Below are positions 1 through 14,784 of a stretch of DNA of 64,000 bases, piece by piece; position 1 is the stretch's first letter, and each line of letters begins with the position of its first letter. Source of the DNA: Bradysia coprophila. Its lineage: Eukaryota; Arthropoda; Insecta; Diptera; Sciaridae. The stretch is from positions 8,482,501-8,546,500 of the forward strand of contig NW_023503608.1 of assembly GCF_014529535.1 (NCBI RefSeq), in the 5' to 3' direction. Below the pieces are notes generated by a model. The model had not been told where the DNA came from. It made no database searches and saw only the letters and a list, made by a program, of their open reading frames with translations. Position numbers and translations under genes: made by a program.

Positions 1-132
1 AATGCAATTAGTTCTTTAATCGGACCAATATTTACCGAGCGATAAGACTTTGGAAAAAAGTTTTGTTTCACATTGCAAACATAGTGTTTCAAAGTTTTAT
101 CGCTTGGTAAATATTGAAAAACTAATTGCATT
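1..132. repeat. Foldback repeat, about 50-bp arms
   Basis: Bases 1-54 are a near inverted copy of 87-132; both arms end in AATGCAATTAGTT. A half-copy of the same arm recurs at about 2297-2335, so this is a dispersed element. It is probably cut by the window edge on the left. No transposase is visible. Confidence 0.7.
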
Positions 133-442
133 GCCGGACTCCTGAGATCACGCGCTGCACACCCGCATTTTGTTTGATCAAAATCTGTAGCGTAAAAAAT
201 GTCATTTTCTTTCGGGTGGCAGTTGTCAAATTTATACAGAGTTATGAGATATACAGAAATATACGGATACGGAGTATATTTCTGTGTATTTGACTTCGTG
301 AACTCGCTTATAGTTTCTTTATTTTTAACATTTTTGAATATAATATAATAATACATATAGTTATCATCTAAAAATTAATTATTATCTTTTGAGTCTGAAC
401 ATTCAAGACTTTGCCATGTAAAGAGAAAACACTGAGATTAAA

Positions 443-1081
443 CAGTTTGCACAAATGACGTATAACTTATAAATCCAAAGTCATACAAGTTACAAGTCAG
501 ATGGTTATAAGTCATAACCGTCATAACTTATAAATGAGCCACCTTTAAAGTCAAAGTTGTAAGTTCATAAGTTTATAGGTAAAAAGTATGAAAGTCGAAC
601 GTTATAGAGATGGTAATTTGCTCATTCCATTGTAATTTTCTGACTTTAGGAATAAACTTGCCGACCAAACTTTCGAAGCTTTCATAGCTCTTCATCCTGA
701 AGAGCTTCAACTGCCGACAGAGTCAGGACCATCATTTTTCGATGGTATGTCCCAGATTTTTTACATTAGCTGTGTTTGTGAGGTTGAGATAGGCATTATG
801 ATGCAAAATTGGTTCGTCCTCTGTAGCTCCTAACTCTTCTCAGCCAAAGAGCTTCAAGATTTTGATGGATTTCACATGATTTTGTAGGTTGGCTTCTAAA
901 CTTTAGGATGATTTACGTCACTTTAGGTTGATTTCTAAAGTTTTATTGCACTATATGATCCACTGTCTTCCCATCTATATAACTTTCGACTGTCATACTT
1001 TTGACATATAAACTTACAAACTTATCACTTTCACTTTATATGTGGTTGACTTATAAGTTATACGTCATTTGCGCAAACTCT
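443..1081. repeat. Non-autonomous TIR element, 0.64 kb
   Basis: The ends are inverted copies over roughly 33 bp, beginning CAGTTTGCACAAATGACG on the left with its complement on the right. The same termini enclose the element at 19591-20092, so the family has at least two members here. The interior holds no open frame of note. CAG at the left end suggests a hAT-like MITE, but I see no clean target duplication at this copy. Confidence 0.6.
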
Positions 1082-1284
1082 ATAAAATGTTATTGTCACG
1101 TTCCTGATTTATAAGTCAGAATTATTTAAATATTTCAATGCCAAAACTCTTGGTCCAAGAGTGGTCATTTAAATAATACATTAGATTCGGTAATAAGGTA
1201 GTAGCAGAGAAGTATGTGATATTGAGAAGTTAGAGCTGTACTTTGAGTTTTCTCTAATGTTTGAAAGTTTAAGAGGAATCACCA

Positions 1285-1500
1285 CTTGGCTAAATTGTAG
1301 CCTACATTTCTGCGTTTTTTATTATTTGATCGGCGATATCTTTAAAAAGAAAAAGTTTTTCAAAAATGTGGAACCATTATTTTCCGTAAAAGTATGTTAG
1401 CTTTAAATGAAAAATATTTTTTTAGCTATAGTTTTATGTGCTCCGAGAAAATCGTGCAGATTATGCAAACTTTTATCAATTTAAAAAAAAATTAACTAAC
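1285..1500. repeat. Dispersed repeat with TAGCCTACATTT core
   Basis: A block beginning TTGTAGCCTACATTT and running through a conserved TTTGAAAAATGT-like stretch and a GTTAGCTTTAAAT stretch. Related copies lie at 21690-22140 and 52245-52365. It is not protein coding and its family is not recognised. Confidence 0.55.
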
Positions 1501-3204
1501 CCTACGGAAATAGTTATTTGTTAACCGAGGGAACAAAAGTTAACCGAATGTAGTAGATTTACAGTAACTATTTTCTTGCATTTTTTCTAAAAAAAATTAA
1601 TTTAATTTTTATTAATGAAGAAAACCCGAAATTGAGAATCCTCCTATCACAATAAATAATGAATTCATCAAAGCTCGTTAATTTTAAACAACCTTGCAAG
1701 GTCGCTTTATTTTTGGCATTATGATTCTCTGTTACCTCTTCTTATCAGACAAGACGCGATAATTTAACCATTTGTTATCGCCAAAACGACAGTTTTATTT
1801 TGACTTGGTTCTTCAATTAATTTTGATTTATCAAAAATCCATCAAAACTTTGCCCTCAATAAACCACCTATATCAGTCGTCGGAACGGAACATCAAAACG
1901 TTTTGTTATTAACAGACCGTACAGAAATTAGCGATGTAATGAGCTCTGGCTAATTTCATCTTGCACAGCAAATATTTGCTGAATAACCAATGAAGTGAAA
2001 ATATTTTGTATCAAATATTACGTAACACTATATAAACATGAGAGCAGCAGATTAAATGATTACATCAGGATACGTTTGCCCTTTATAGAAGGTCAAGTAA
2101 ACTAATAATAAAGATGAATCATTGTCAGAGCTTTAGATAGAAATAAATTGATTCAAGAAGCTTTTTATTGCTCAGAAGGAATCGAAGCTCTAAATTAACC
2201 ATCCCAGTTTTTAACCTTTCAGAAACACGGCTATATGGTTATAATATTACTGTCAGTAATCGCAAAACGTATATGATTTGAAAACTCCGGAGGGGCATAA
2301 TTAGTTTTTCAATCGGCTCAATATTTGCTAATTTGGAAAAATGATATGATCAAGTGGTATGTGTGATCAAACGGTTTCCCAAACTCTCATCACGTAGCCC
2401 TAAGACCATAAGCTATACGCTAACATCGAGGAAAAAATTTAATAATTTTCACTTGACATACTAGCGAAGCACAAGAAGAAGCACTAGCGAAGCGAATTTC
2501 TATTGATAGAGTAAAAGTAAAATTGAAGATAAAAAATGACTGCCGTAATACCGCTCCAGACACTGTTCCAGCATTATAACCCCTTGAAAGAAAGGAAAAA
2601 TCTGCAATTTGTCAAAAACTTTTTTTTTCAACGACTGCAGCCCAAAAGTACTGGGTTCATATAATGTGTGGAACGATAGTTGGAGAGGCCAGCTACAACA
2701 TAACATACTCAGTTCCACGAAACATCCGTTTTGCAGCGAAGGCGAACACTCCAAACATTTGCTATAGTTTTGGGCATAACTCTTGTAAATTTACTTGCAC
2801 CAACCAGTGCATATATTCCACCTGCAAGTCTTTCCAAGGCCGTCATTAGTACAATATTACAATAATTTAAAAAAATTATTTCTTGGGCTGCTGCCGAAAA
2901 ACTCTTTTCGGTACTGAGGCTTTTGAAAGCTTTACAACGACAATAAAAAATGAGTCGAAAAAAAATTAAAATTCTTACCTTTCATCCCCCTGCATGTAAA
3001 ATAAGTACTAATCCATATGAAACGGAACAGATTTTAGATAAAGACATTAGTTTAGAACATGTATGGATACTCAACATTTTTGAATAAGATATTCCACTAA
3101 CTGACTGCTCGCCACACTTTTACATCAATAATTAAATGACAGATATTACGTAAATATTTCTTTTAGCCATGCATCCACATTAAAATCTTCAGATCAAAGC
3201 ATTC
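1501..3204. other. Intergenic, no supported gene
   Basis: AT-rich sequence downstream of the VWA5A-like gene. Open frames at 2500-2754 and 2664-2849 overlap on opposite strands, lack splice context and resemble no family, so they are not called. Part of a foldback arm lies at about 2297-2335. Confidence 0.5.
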
Positions 3205-6200
3205 TTATTCTTTAAGATAACCATCTGCTACATTTAAAACAGCGTCCACATTCTCCGGTTGCACAGCCATTGCTAACCATTTTCGAGCCTTCAACACAAT
3301 CAACTCCCATTTGTCCACCTCATTTGCCAAATGATTTGTGAAGAAGCATATCGCTAATGCCGTTGCGAAGACCTGCTGAGTGAACTTATGCTTGGTAGAG
3401 GCTGAAATCACCGAATCAAACATTAAAAAAGACAATTCAGACTACACTGCATGCACAAACCTTCTTCCATTTTCTTCAATTTTCTCCCTAAGATCGAGAC
3501 GAGCTCACCGTTTAAATCAAAAGATCCATCGTATGACTGAAGGCTGATCAATTGTATTAGAGCTGGGGCTGATTTTTCTGCAATAGCATTTTCACCAAGT
3601 TTAAAGGTGTTCACGAGTTCATCGTTCAAATCAGAAGATCCATCGTTTGACTGAAGGCTGGTCAATTGTATTACAGCTGGGGCAGATTTTTCTGCAGTAT
3701 TTTTTTCACCACGTCTAAAGGTGGTGTTCACGATTGACTTGATCTTAGATCTGAGAGACATTGATGTATAACAATCGTTTGACGTCACTGCTGGCGTCAA
3801 ATAACGTCTTTGTGGGGTTACTGGCATAAACCGCTGTATATCCGAGGAACCGATCGAATTCAAGCTACACCCTCCCTGCCATCCATGAGCAAATTGTGTG
3901 GGCACATGTCTAGTTTCAATTACCCATATATCCGTCGAGAATTTGTCTTTCTTTACGTCACTAGCAAAGAAAGAGGTGTACATTGAAGCAAGCCCTGTCG
4001 TGTTTGAAGGAAACGTAAAAAAACAAATTGGTTCAACGTTTCACATTTGTGAAGATAACTTCACTAATTGTCTCTAAATTATATTTATAATAAATACCAT
4101 TCTGACATCCAATTTCTATTATCTCTTGCTTCAAGTTTTCTTCTTCCTCTTTCGAATCATAATTGAAGCGCACAGCAGAAACTTCAATTTCCAATTCACG
4201 AATCAGTTTGATTGCTGCAAGACGATGTAGAATGGACGTGTCACCAGCATTACTTGAAAGAGAATGCTGGAAATATTTCACCTTAGCTTAAATATCAATT
4301 TCCACCTTGCTATCAAATTGAAGATCTAATTACCTCCACTCTCACTGTCAAAGGTCCATCGGGGGATTGTGCTGTAATTAAAGCTGATGTCGGGGACTCA
4401 TTTCCAAACAATCCAAACACCAACATCTGAGATCCGTCATACACTGGCGGAATTCTTTTCGGTGACTGTTTAAACTTCGAAATGGCTTTCGCGGACGCTG
4501 ACTCCACAGGCTTATTGTAGCCGACTAACGTTTTCGTTTTGTTAAGAGGAGCAATTTTTTTCACTTGAACAGGATCTGCAGGCAGCCCTTCCCACTCTAC
4601 TTCGATATCAGTCAGTGACGGTTGCAGACTATTTTTTAGTTGATTGAGAATCTTCTTCTCCATGGTTTCATTGTACGTAACAAAGGCAGATGTTCCACCG
4701 CCAGCCTTAGCTACCCCTTCAACCAAGCTATGAGATGCTGCGTCACCAATGCCAAGTGTAAATACACGAACTTTGTGGGCGTTGGCCTTAACGATCCCGA
4801 AGATTTCTTGAGTATTGGAAACCTAAAACATGTTTCTTTATTTATCGGAATATGCGAATATCGCTGTCATCTATATCACTGCTCCATCAGTAAGAATAAA
4901 AATTTGTTTCAAGTAACCATCTCGTCCGGACATATCGTATAATCTCTTTAAAGGTTCAAGAATTTCGGTTCCTCCAAGATCGGCTCTCAGATCTAGATTT
5001 ACCCTATTGTAAATATCTTTTAATTGAACTATCGAAAGACCTACCCTTTGCATGTGCTTTCGCTCTCTTCAAACTTTCGTCATCATATTTTACACTAGCT
5101 TGAAATAACAACTCAAATGTGGAACCGAACCCCATCACGTTAAAATAACAATCGGCAGGCATAGAATGGAGAAACAGCTGAAAAATCCAACAGATAAATT
5201 TTATACATTTAAAACGACATCAGTCATACTAAAAGTGCTTTCTTTGCCAAAGAAATGCTATCACCCATCATTGACATAGATCTATCCACCACAAAGATAA
5301 GCTCAGTTTTTTGTTCATCCAATTTAAAACTGGGTATTAGATAAACCATGACAACGGTTGAGCCATTTCCATTCTTCTATAGAAGTACTTGATGTTAATG
5401 GTGAATTGATAATGATGCAAATATTCGAAAACGAAAAGGAAAAATTTACCTCTGAATATAGCCTAGGAGTATGACTTTCCTCAGGTACAATATTTAGCAC
5501 AAAGTCTCGGTCCATATCAGTTGTTTTGCCTGACAATTCCACAACAGTTTTGTGCCAAACATCATCTTCAGAAATTCGTTTCAACTTCTCCACTCTCACA
5601 TTATGCGTAGGACTCTCAATAGACTTAATTCCGCCTTGCATCGAAATTGTTACGCTAATGGATAATGGCGCTGGCGATGTTAACGAAAATTTCATGTTTC
5701 TGATTGCAATCGCGCCATCATCGGTTTCCTTAGCAGAAACGTAGCGTGGAGCAATTGTTGTAGGAACGTAGAACCGAATATTATCGGATCCCGGCTCATT
5801 TTTCACCTCCGTAATGTATTCGATGATGATCTTTACTTCAGCTTCTGGTTTTAAGAAACCTATTCGGAGCTAAACATAAAATAATTTAATTGAATTTGCG
5901 GTAGACAGTAATTTCACGTTTATTTACTTTAAATATATCAGCTTTAATCTCCTCTCCCAAAAAAGCTGTCGTGTTTTCTGTTACTGCCTTGTTGTAGGCC
6001 CTTTCAGCTTCTTCGCGTGGTTTCACCGTTCCCTGTTGAAAGTCAAGTCGATTGTGAAACAGTTTTGATTGTATGTGTGGATCATCGGATAAACAGCTGA
6101 ATCAAATTCATGCTGAAATTTCACTGCCTCTGACTGTAATTTTTTTTAAATTGCTAGAGACAGTATGCCATAGGAGTCAAACAGCCTTCTCGTACGCCGG

Positions 6201-9200
6201 GCTTGCCATATTTATCGAAGATTTATGATTTTAAACATCAAATTGATTTGAGAAGGCGTTGAAAACACAAGTCGCAAAAAAATCTGCTCTTCGATTTTCT
6301 TTAAAAAAATAATTAATTAATAACGCGAAATAATTAATACATAATGGGAAACGAGTCAGATGGAGAGCCAGGAGGATCTGGATTACAAGACTTGAGGCTT
6401 TTGCTGAAGAAAACAAGAGAAAAATACCAAATGCTTTTTCCTGATGACGCTCGATGGCCATGCCCATTTTGTTTACACAAAGCAAAAACCTTGGTGCAAT
6501 GTAGCATACACGTGAAGCGAGATCATAAGATATTGTCAAGGACGGATATACGGGATACTTTGTCGCAATCTGTTTTAAGCTCGATGGATTCAGAAGAAAC
6601 TCAGAAAAATTTTACACCAAATGATCTTACTGAGTTTTTGAAGTTAATTGAAAGTAGTTCTCAGGTTAGTCAAGAGCAATCAGAGAAACCATCATGCAGA
6701 AATTGTGGATTCATTGCGAAGAACACTCGAGGTCTTAACATTCATCTGCATACTTGTAATAAGAGGAATTTACCCTCGTCAGATGGTGAACAAACGTCGG
6801 CCCCAACTTCAGATGAGAGTTTAATTGAGAGATTAATTTCACTTCGTTTTAGTAAAAGAATTATGAATCGTGTGCCAAAAGGTGCTCGTAAACTAGTATG
6901 CGAGGAATTGACTAAAGCGATTGTTGAATGCACACGAGATAATTCTGAATCTTCGTGGGAGAAATTATTTACTTTTTCTTTTAACGCTCTTCAGTTGCCG
7001 CCGAAAAGTGAAAAGCGTAAGTGTTCCCTAGCTACGACGATTAGAAGAAATATATTGCAGCCAGACCTTTCGACTAGGCCCAAGCCTTCAACGAATAAAC
7101 ACAGTCAATCGAGGGATCAGATAATTAAGACTGCAATGAGTAAACTTTCAGACGGTGATATAAAAGGTTCTGTAAGAGTTCTTTCTTCAGATGAAGTCAT
7201 TGCGCCGTATAATATTGCAACTCTAGAAGCTTTAATAAAGAAACATCCAAAGCGGGTCGAAGTTGATGCGATGAACGATGTTGATGACGGTGAGGAAATG
7301 GCCTCTGAGCAGACTCCAGTCAGTAGAGCGGAGATTGTCGAAGCACTACGGTCATTTGCTAATGGTTCAGCTGGAGGAATTGATGGCTTACGTCCGCAAC
7401 ATTTGAAGGATTTAGTATCACAAAATAACGGTCATTTAGCAGATCATTTAACTGATGCGTTATGCCGTTTAGCAGACATCATTCTTTTTGACAAGGTTCC
7501 TGTTGCCATTCGACCAATTTTGTTCGGTGCAAATCTGACGGCATTGTTAAAAAAAGATGGAGGCATTCGCCCGATTGCTGTAGGTAATACCATTAGAAGG
7601 TTATCAGCGAAGGTATCATGCAATCGTATTCGAGATGAAGCAGAAAATTATCTTGCTCCCCGACAAATGGGATTTGCGGTTCCTGGAGGTGCAGAAGCAA
7701 TAGTACATTCGATTAGAAATTTTCTGTTATCACCTGAAGGAGAAGATTCAATTTTGGTAAAATTGGATTATTCTAATGCATTTAATTCAATCTACAGATC
7801 GAAGATGATTGCAATCGTGAAGGAGAAATTTCCATCGATGTACAACTTCGTGTCACAGTGCTATAACACAAAAAGTTATCTGTGTTATGGCAGTGATATT
7901 ATTCTTTCAGAAGAAGGAGTGCAACAAGGCGATCCGTTGGGTCCACTTTTGTTTTGCATCGTTATTCAGCCAATTATTGAGAGTTTACATTCTCAATTGA
8001 ATCAGTGGTATTTGGATGACGGGAGTGTCGGTGGACATGTCGATTCCGTAGTTGAAGATTTAAAGAAGATTATTTCTTTAAGCGAGGATGTGGGCCTCAA
8101 GTTGAATCCCTCTAAGTGCGAAGTATTGCGCATCAAACCGCTGTCAGAATTTGAGACGCAAAAGCTAAATGAAGTGATCCCTGGGATAAGTATACCGTCG
8201 ACAGAAAGTTTTTCTTTACTGGGCGCTCCGTTACTTTTAGACGGTATTCCACCGGCGATTGAAAAGAAGATACTGAATATCTCTCTTCTTATTTCTCGAC
8301 TAGATGGTTTAAACTCACACCAAGCCTTGTTTCTTTTGAAGAATTGTCTTGCTATCCCAAGGATGATGCACCTTTTGAGATCTGCTCCTTGTTGGCTCTT
8401 CAAAGAAAAATTGGATTCTTTTGATAACATGATAAAGGATTCAGCAGAGTCTATAACGAATGTCAGTTTGGATGAGAAGACATGGATGCAATGTACACTG
8501 CCAATCAAGAAAGGTGGTCTCGGTTTGATATCAACGGCTGATATTGCTTCATCAGCATTTATTTCTTCAATGAAAGCGACTAACCATTTACAACAACAAA
8601 TAATGCCATCTAACAACGAACTTTTAGATTCTGCAATCGAGTTTTGGAAATTGGAATCAGCCGCCGAGATACCATTCGAAAACTCCGCTATTCAGAAATC
8701 TTGGTCTATTCCGGTTATGGAAAGGAAATTCGCTGACCTGACTTTTTCTTTTGGAAATGATGCCTGTCAGAAAGCCCGTTTACTAGCATCATCTCAGGAA
8801 GAATCTGGACTATGGTTGAGCGCGTTGCCTTCGTCATCTCTTGGTTTACGACTCGATAACGACACATTACGAATTTCGGTTGCTCTACGACTTGGAGCAA
8901 AAATATGTCATCCCCATAAATGTATTTGTTTGAAGGACGTTGACATCTATGGTTATCACGGACTGAGTTGTAAAAAAGCATCCGGCACACGGCCAAGACA
9001 TTATACTTTGAATGAAACAATTCGTAAAGGAGTTGTATCCGCAGGACTCCCAGCAATTTTGGAACCACCTGGAGTTGTTCGTGAAGATGGCAAACGCCCG
9101 GATGGCCTGACGTTAATACCATGGTCGAAAGGAAAATGTTTACTGTGGGACGCTACATGTCGAGACACAGTTGCAAAGTCTTATGTTAATACATCATCCA

Positions 9201-10494
9201 GAAATGCTGGTTGGGTGGCTAAAACAGCAGAAAATAAGAAGATCGAATTATATCATTCTTTACTTGATCAATATTATTTTGTTCCGGTAGGTTTTGAAAC
9301 TTTAGGTCCGTGGGGCCCTCATGCAAAACAATTTATTTCCGATTTGGGCAAGAGAATTGCTGATGTCACTAATGACAAGAGATCTACTCTTTTCCTTAAA
9401 CAGAGAATTTGTATAGACATTCAACGTGGTAATGCAGCTTCCGTGCTTGGTACATTGCCATCAACTGAAGCATTGGATGAAGTTTATTACCTTCTTTCGA
9501 ATCGGAAATCGAAACAGTAATTTTGTGGTGGCTTGTCATGATATATGTATTTTCGATTAGTTAAGTTTTTCTCCTGTTTCTCAAGAATCAGGCCAGTTTC
9601 CATGGTTCTGGACAAAAAGAGTAGGGTAATTTTTGTTCAGAATAGAAGTCACTCCATGGGTGGAATTTGTTTCATTTACTGATACAAATTTAGGATTTAT
9701 TCAATGCAAGCAATAATAAAAGATATTATGCTTCATACTTAAACGTCCTTAAATAAATTCAGAAATTTATGAATTTTACAGGCTCTGATGAGTAGTGGTA
9801 TCCCCAACAGATGTTTTTCTTATTTTCATACTCCTATATACCTCAAGCGTAAGTTTGTTAAAGGGATTCAGCCTTTTACAAAATGTAGCTTAAGTACATC
9901 TTATTCGGTCCTACGGTTTTATCCTTCTTTAACAAAAAAAAAACAATAAATTTTCAGTATTGAATGAGTCAGTCCATTATAAAGGTTAATAGCAGTCTGT
10001 TACAGACGGCAAGCCGAGTATTATCATCGGGGCTATTACTTACATCGATCAGAGTATTTTTAATTGATTTATTTCAAATCTTGTAATTCAATTATTTTAA
10101 CATGCTTTTTACTTTATAAGGGACCATATTACACAGAGCTTGTCATTATTTTTGGCATCGTTATCGATAACAGATGAATAGCTTTCACAGCGTTAATGTG
10201 GAGACAAAAATATTTAAATCATAAAATCAAACCCACTTTGATAACTCTGCCATCTAATTCTGCTTGGAAATTGGTAACAGCTCCATCCGGATTCATTGGA
10301 AAGTAATAAATCGCTTCGATTGGTCGCTCCTCTTTGTTCACATACTTTTGTGTTATTTCCACTTGTGCAACAGCATGAATCACCGAAGCACTTACATCTA
10401 CGGATATTAGCGGAATTGGGTAAATTTCGCGTGCAGCCACTGACACAAGTCCACAGCAAACATTGCTATGTTCTCCGAAATTGTTTGCAAACAT
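3205..10494 (-). CDS. von Willebrand factor A domain-containing protein 5A-like (VIT + vWA)
   Basis: Ten coding exons, read from splice junctions: 10494-10237, 6032-5928, 5869-5450, 5376-5230, 5177-5041, 5003-4880, 4822-4334, 4266-4098, 3994-3461, 3401-3205, giving about 859 residues. Exons 1-3 encode a VIT domain (FPMNPDGAV...FQAELDGR). Exons 4-7 encode a vWA domain with the MIDAS-type DRSMSM motif, ADLGGTEIL and a TDGAV strand. The C-terminus (KWELIVLKARKWL) matches the conserved end of vertebrate VWA5A. The role of the family is poorly defined; it is an intracellular relative of inter-alpha-trypsin inhibitor heavy chains. Oddities: a tandem duplication in exon 9, intron 1 of 4.2 kb carrying a retrotransposon, and a junction between exons 5 and 6 that requires an unusually short 37-nt intron. 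Family assignment is firm; that one junction is not. Confidence 0.85.
6344..9520 (+). mobile_element. Non-LTR retrotransposon ORF, restriction-like endonuclease type
   Basis: A single uninterrupted 1058-codon frame. N-terminal zinc fingers lie near residues 39-61 (CPFC...H...H) and 118-138 (CRNC...H...C). The reverse transcriptase spans about 350-650, with LDYSNAFN near 474, QQGDPLGP near 527 and the catalytic YLDD near 556. At the C-terminus a C-x-C-x8-H-x4-C knuckle (859-877) is followed by RPDG (918) and WDATCRDT (935), the PD-(D/E)XK-like nuclease of R2/R4/NeSL/Utopia-type elements. This one-ORF plan separates it from APE-type LINEs. It sits antisense inside intron 1 of the VWA5A-like gene. 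UTR limits and a target duplication are not visible to me, and the clade is not assigned. The open frame suggests a young insertion, possibly competent. Confidence 0.9.
9986..10196. repeat. TTAA-flanked MITE (piggyBac-like), copy 1
   Basis: A member of a family sharing a core CTGTTACAGACGGCAAG at one end and CGTTATCGATAACAGAT near the other. TTAA lies at 9986-9989 and 10193-10196. Other copies are at 17137-17327, 18563-18752, 39672-39853 and 42675-42865, with end fragments near 21000-21063 and 56505-56577. It sits in intron 1 of the VWA5A-like gene. Confidence 0.75.
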
Positions 10495-11183
10495 TTTTCG
10501 TCTATTTAGAGTCGTTTTGTTGTGTTAGACTAAATGGAAAATTATTACTTTATCCACCAACGACCCAGTAGAACAAGTAACTGAAATGACCTCGAATGAA
10601 TCATTCTCCTAGAAAAACTTATATGCGTCGCACTTTCAGTGCTCATGCATTTTGCATTAATCAAGGCAGCTCTCCCGGCTGCATTAATACAAGACTGTTA
10701 TCATTGCATTGTAACATATTTTGCTCTCAATACAGACGACTCAAGTGAAATACTGAACAAAATCACGCATGTCCTTAACATTGGATGAGATAAAAATCAA
10801 AGAGATAATTCTTCGTCGGTACGAATCGTTTAATTTATTATTTAGTCAACAGGTTGGTGAATGGGATGAAAACTTAGTTTCACTTTGAGGAAACGGCAGG
10901 TCTGTTAGTTACTAATAACGAAATGTAAAAGTGATAAGAAGTAGCGACAGGGCCTATTTTGTTGATTTCTCCGACTTCTATAGTCATAGTTAATGAGACC
11001 AATAGCAAAGTGTTCAAAATTTTCGAGTAACTATGGTAATGATTCAAAATTGATTGCCTCTGCCTTCGTTGAAGAAAGGAAGTCCGCATTCATTCAGAAA
11101 AGAAAAACTGATTATTTAAATATACCTGACAAACAGTGGTTATTTATTATCAAGAGGATATAAATAGACTGGTAAACGTTCCC
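10495..11183. other. Upstream flank of the VWA5A-like gene
   Basis: AT-rich spacer between the divergent VWA5A-like and DEF8 genes. No convincing open frame or promoter motif that I could defend. The region must contain the VWA5A-like promoter by position only. Confidence 0.4.
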
Positions 11184-11258
11184 CGAGGGGTGAGTCACTT
11201 TTAGATTAAATGGATTAAACGGATTAAATGGTATTAAATGGAAGTGACTCACCCCTCG
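11184..11258. repeat. 75-bp miniature element with 8-bp target duplication
   Basis: Perfect 17-bp terminal inverted repeats (CGAGGGGTGAGTCACTT) enclose about 41 bp made of repeated ATTAAATGG-like words. The 8-bp sequence ACGTTCCC occurs immediately on both sides (11176-11183 and 11259-11266). An 8-bp duplication is typical of hAT and P superfamilies; no transposase is present. Confidence 0.85.
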
Positions 11259-11266
11259 ACGTTCCC

Positions 11267-12501
11267 ATATAGAGTTAGAGTTAAACCTTATCTTCAATAG
11301 TTCCAGAAGATTAAGTAGTTTGCATTATTTTAGAGTTAGCAACAAGAAGAAGAGTCGAATTGCGTATTTTTTAAACGAAGAAGTCTCATTTCTACCACTA
11401 CATTTTAACTAATGCAAAGAGTATTCTCTTTCGCATCTCGCACATTTTTCCCCTTTTGTTTGCGTATAAAGGAATGCTAAGAGTGATTTTTTTGAAAGTG
11501 GTAGAGACTCCATCGGAACTATTTTTTAGCGACAGTTTCTTTATATGCCCATATAGTCCTTGGTCCCAAAAGTCTAAAACCGCAGTCATTAAATTTTAAT
11601 AATTGTTTATTGGCTAGTAGTGGTGGTTCAAATGTCGTAAAAGGATGTTTTTCGTCCGTGATTTACTGCCGTTACAGAATATATGTGTGGGGTTCATTGG
11701 ATAGGTACGGTTTTGGAGATACACAGGGCAAGCACAGATGATTTACATGTCCTGAACCATTGTTCGAAAGTAACAAAAAGAATGTTTCGATTAAAGACGG
11801 GAAATTTTGATGAACTTCAAAAGGTGAAATCTCTCTCCTGGCTAATGTTTTTCTTTAGATTAGTGGATGCCTTGATGGCTTAACCAAGCTTGACAATGAT
11901 AGTAGTGGCAGGGTTAGGATACTTTTTTTTTTGGTACGAAGTGAAGTGTTACTGCACTCGAAAGAAAAAATTTATTTTAGAAAAATACACGAATTATACT
12001 GTTTTTGATGTCAGATCCACTGGTCTAAAAAAAATAATTTTCTAGATGAAAAATATTATCCTTTAAAGTTCATAAAAAATTTCCGACACTCGGATGAAAC
12101 AGTCTTTTTGTTATTTTCGAACAATGGATCGAGACATTTAAGATATAATGTACTTGCCCCGTATCTCCTCGACAGTTAAGTACCTATCTATCCAATCCAA
12201 TGAGCCCCATGCACATGTAGTTCCTTAGTCTGAAGCGGTCTCTAATGAAAATTGAGAAAATTTGTGCTAGCACTTCTCCAAAAATCATTCACGTCAATTA
12301 TTTATTATTTTGAAATAAAATCATCAACTTGGCGCGTCAAAAAGAAACGCAACCAAAATATACACGCAGATGCGAACGTGGCGAACTCGCCGCAGTCATT
12401 TGACAGCTTTGACAGCCAAAACATTTCCCCTATCATTACGAACGAAAATGCACTTTACTTTGTTTTGTTTTGATTGCTGTTCAATGAATTTTTGAAGCAA
12501 A
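11267..12501. other. Intergenic, upstream of DEF8
   Basis: No gene supported. Open frames at 11398-11589, 11683-11883 and 12252-12473 have no family resemblance and are probably chance. The DEF8 promoter and 5' UTR must lie toward the right end. Confidence 0.4.
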
Positions 12502-14698
<2,197 letters not shown>

Positions 14699-14778
14699 GT
14701 GGTGGTGGTACTGCCGACTCCAATTTTTATCCTGTCGTATTGTACGAGAAATTTTCTATGAATTAACCAACGACGATT

Positions 14779-14784
14779 AATAAA
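14779..14784 (+). terminator. Poly(A) signal of DEF8
   Basis: AATAAA 80 nt after the DEF8 stop codon. A second AATAAA lies near 14850. Confidence 0.55.

Noticed and set aside
8002-8616. 204-codon minus-strand frame
   Set aside because: Antisense of the reverse transcriptase frame.
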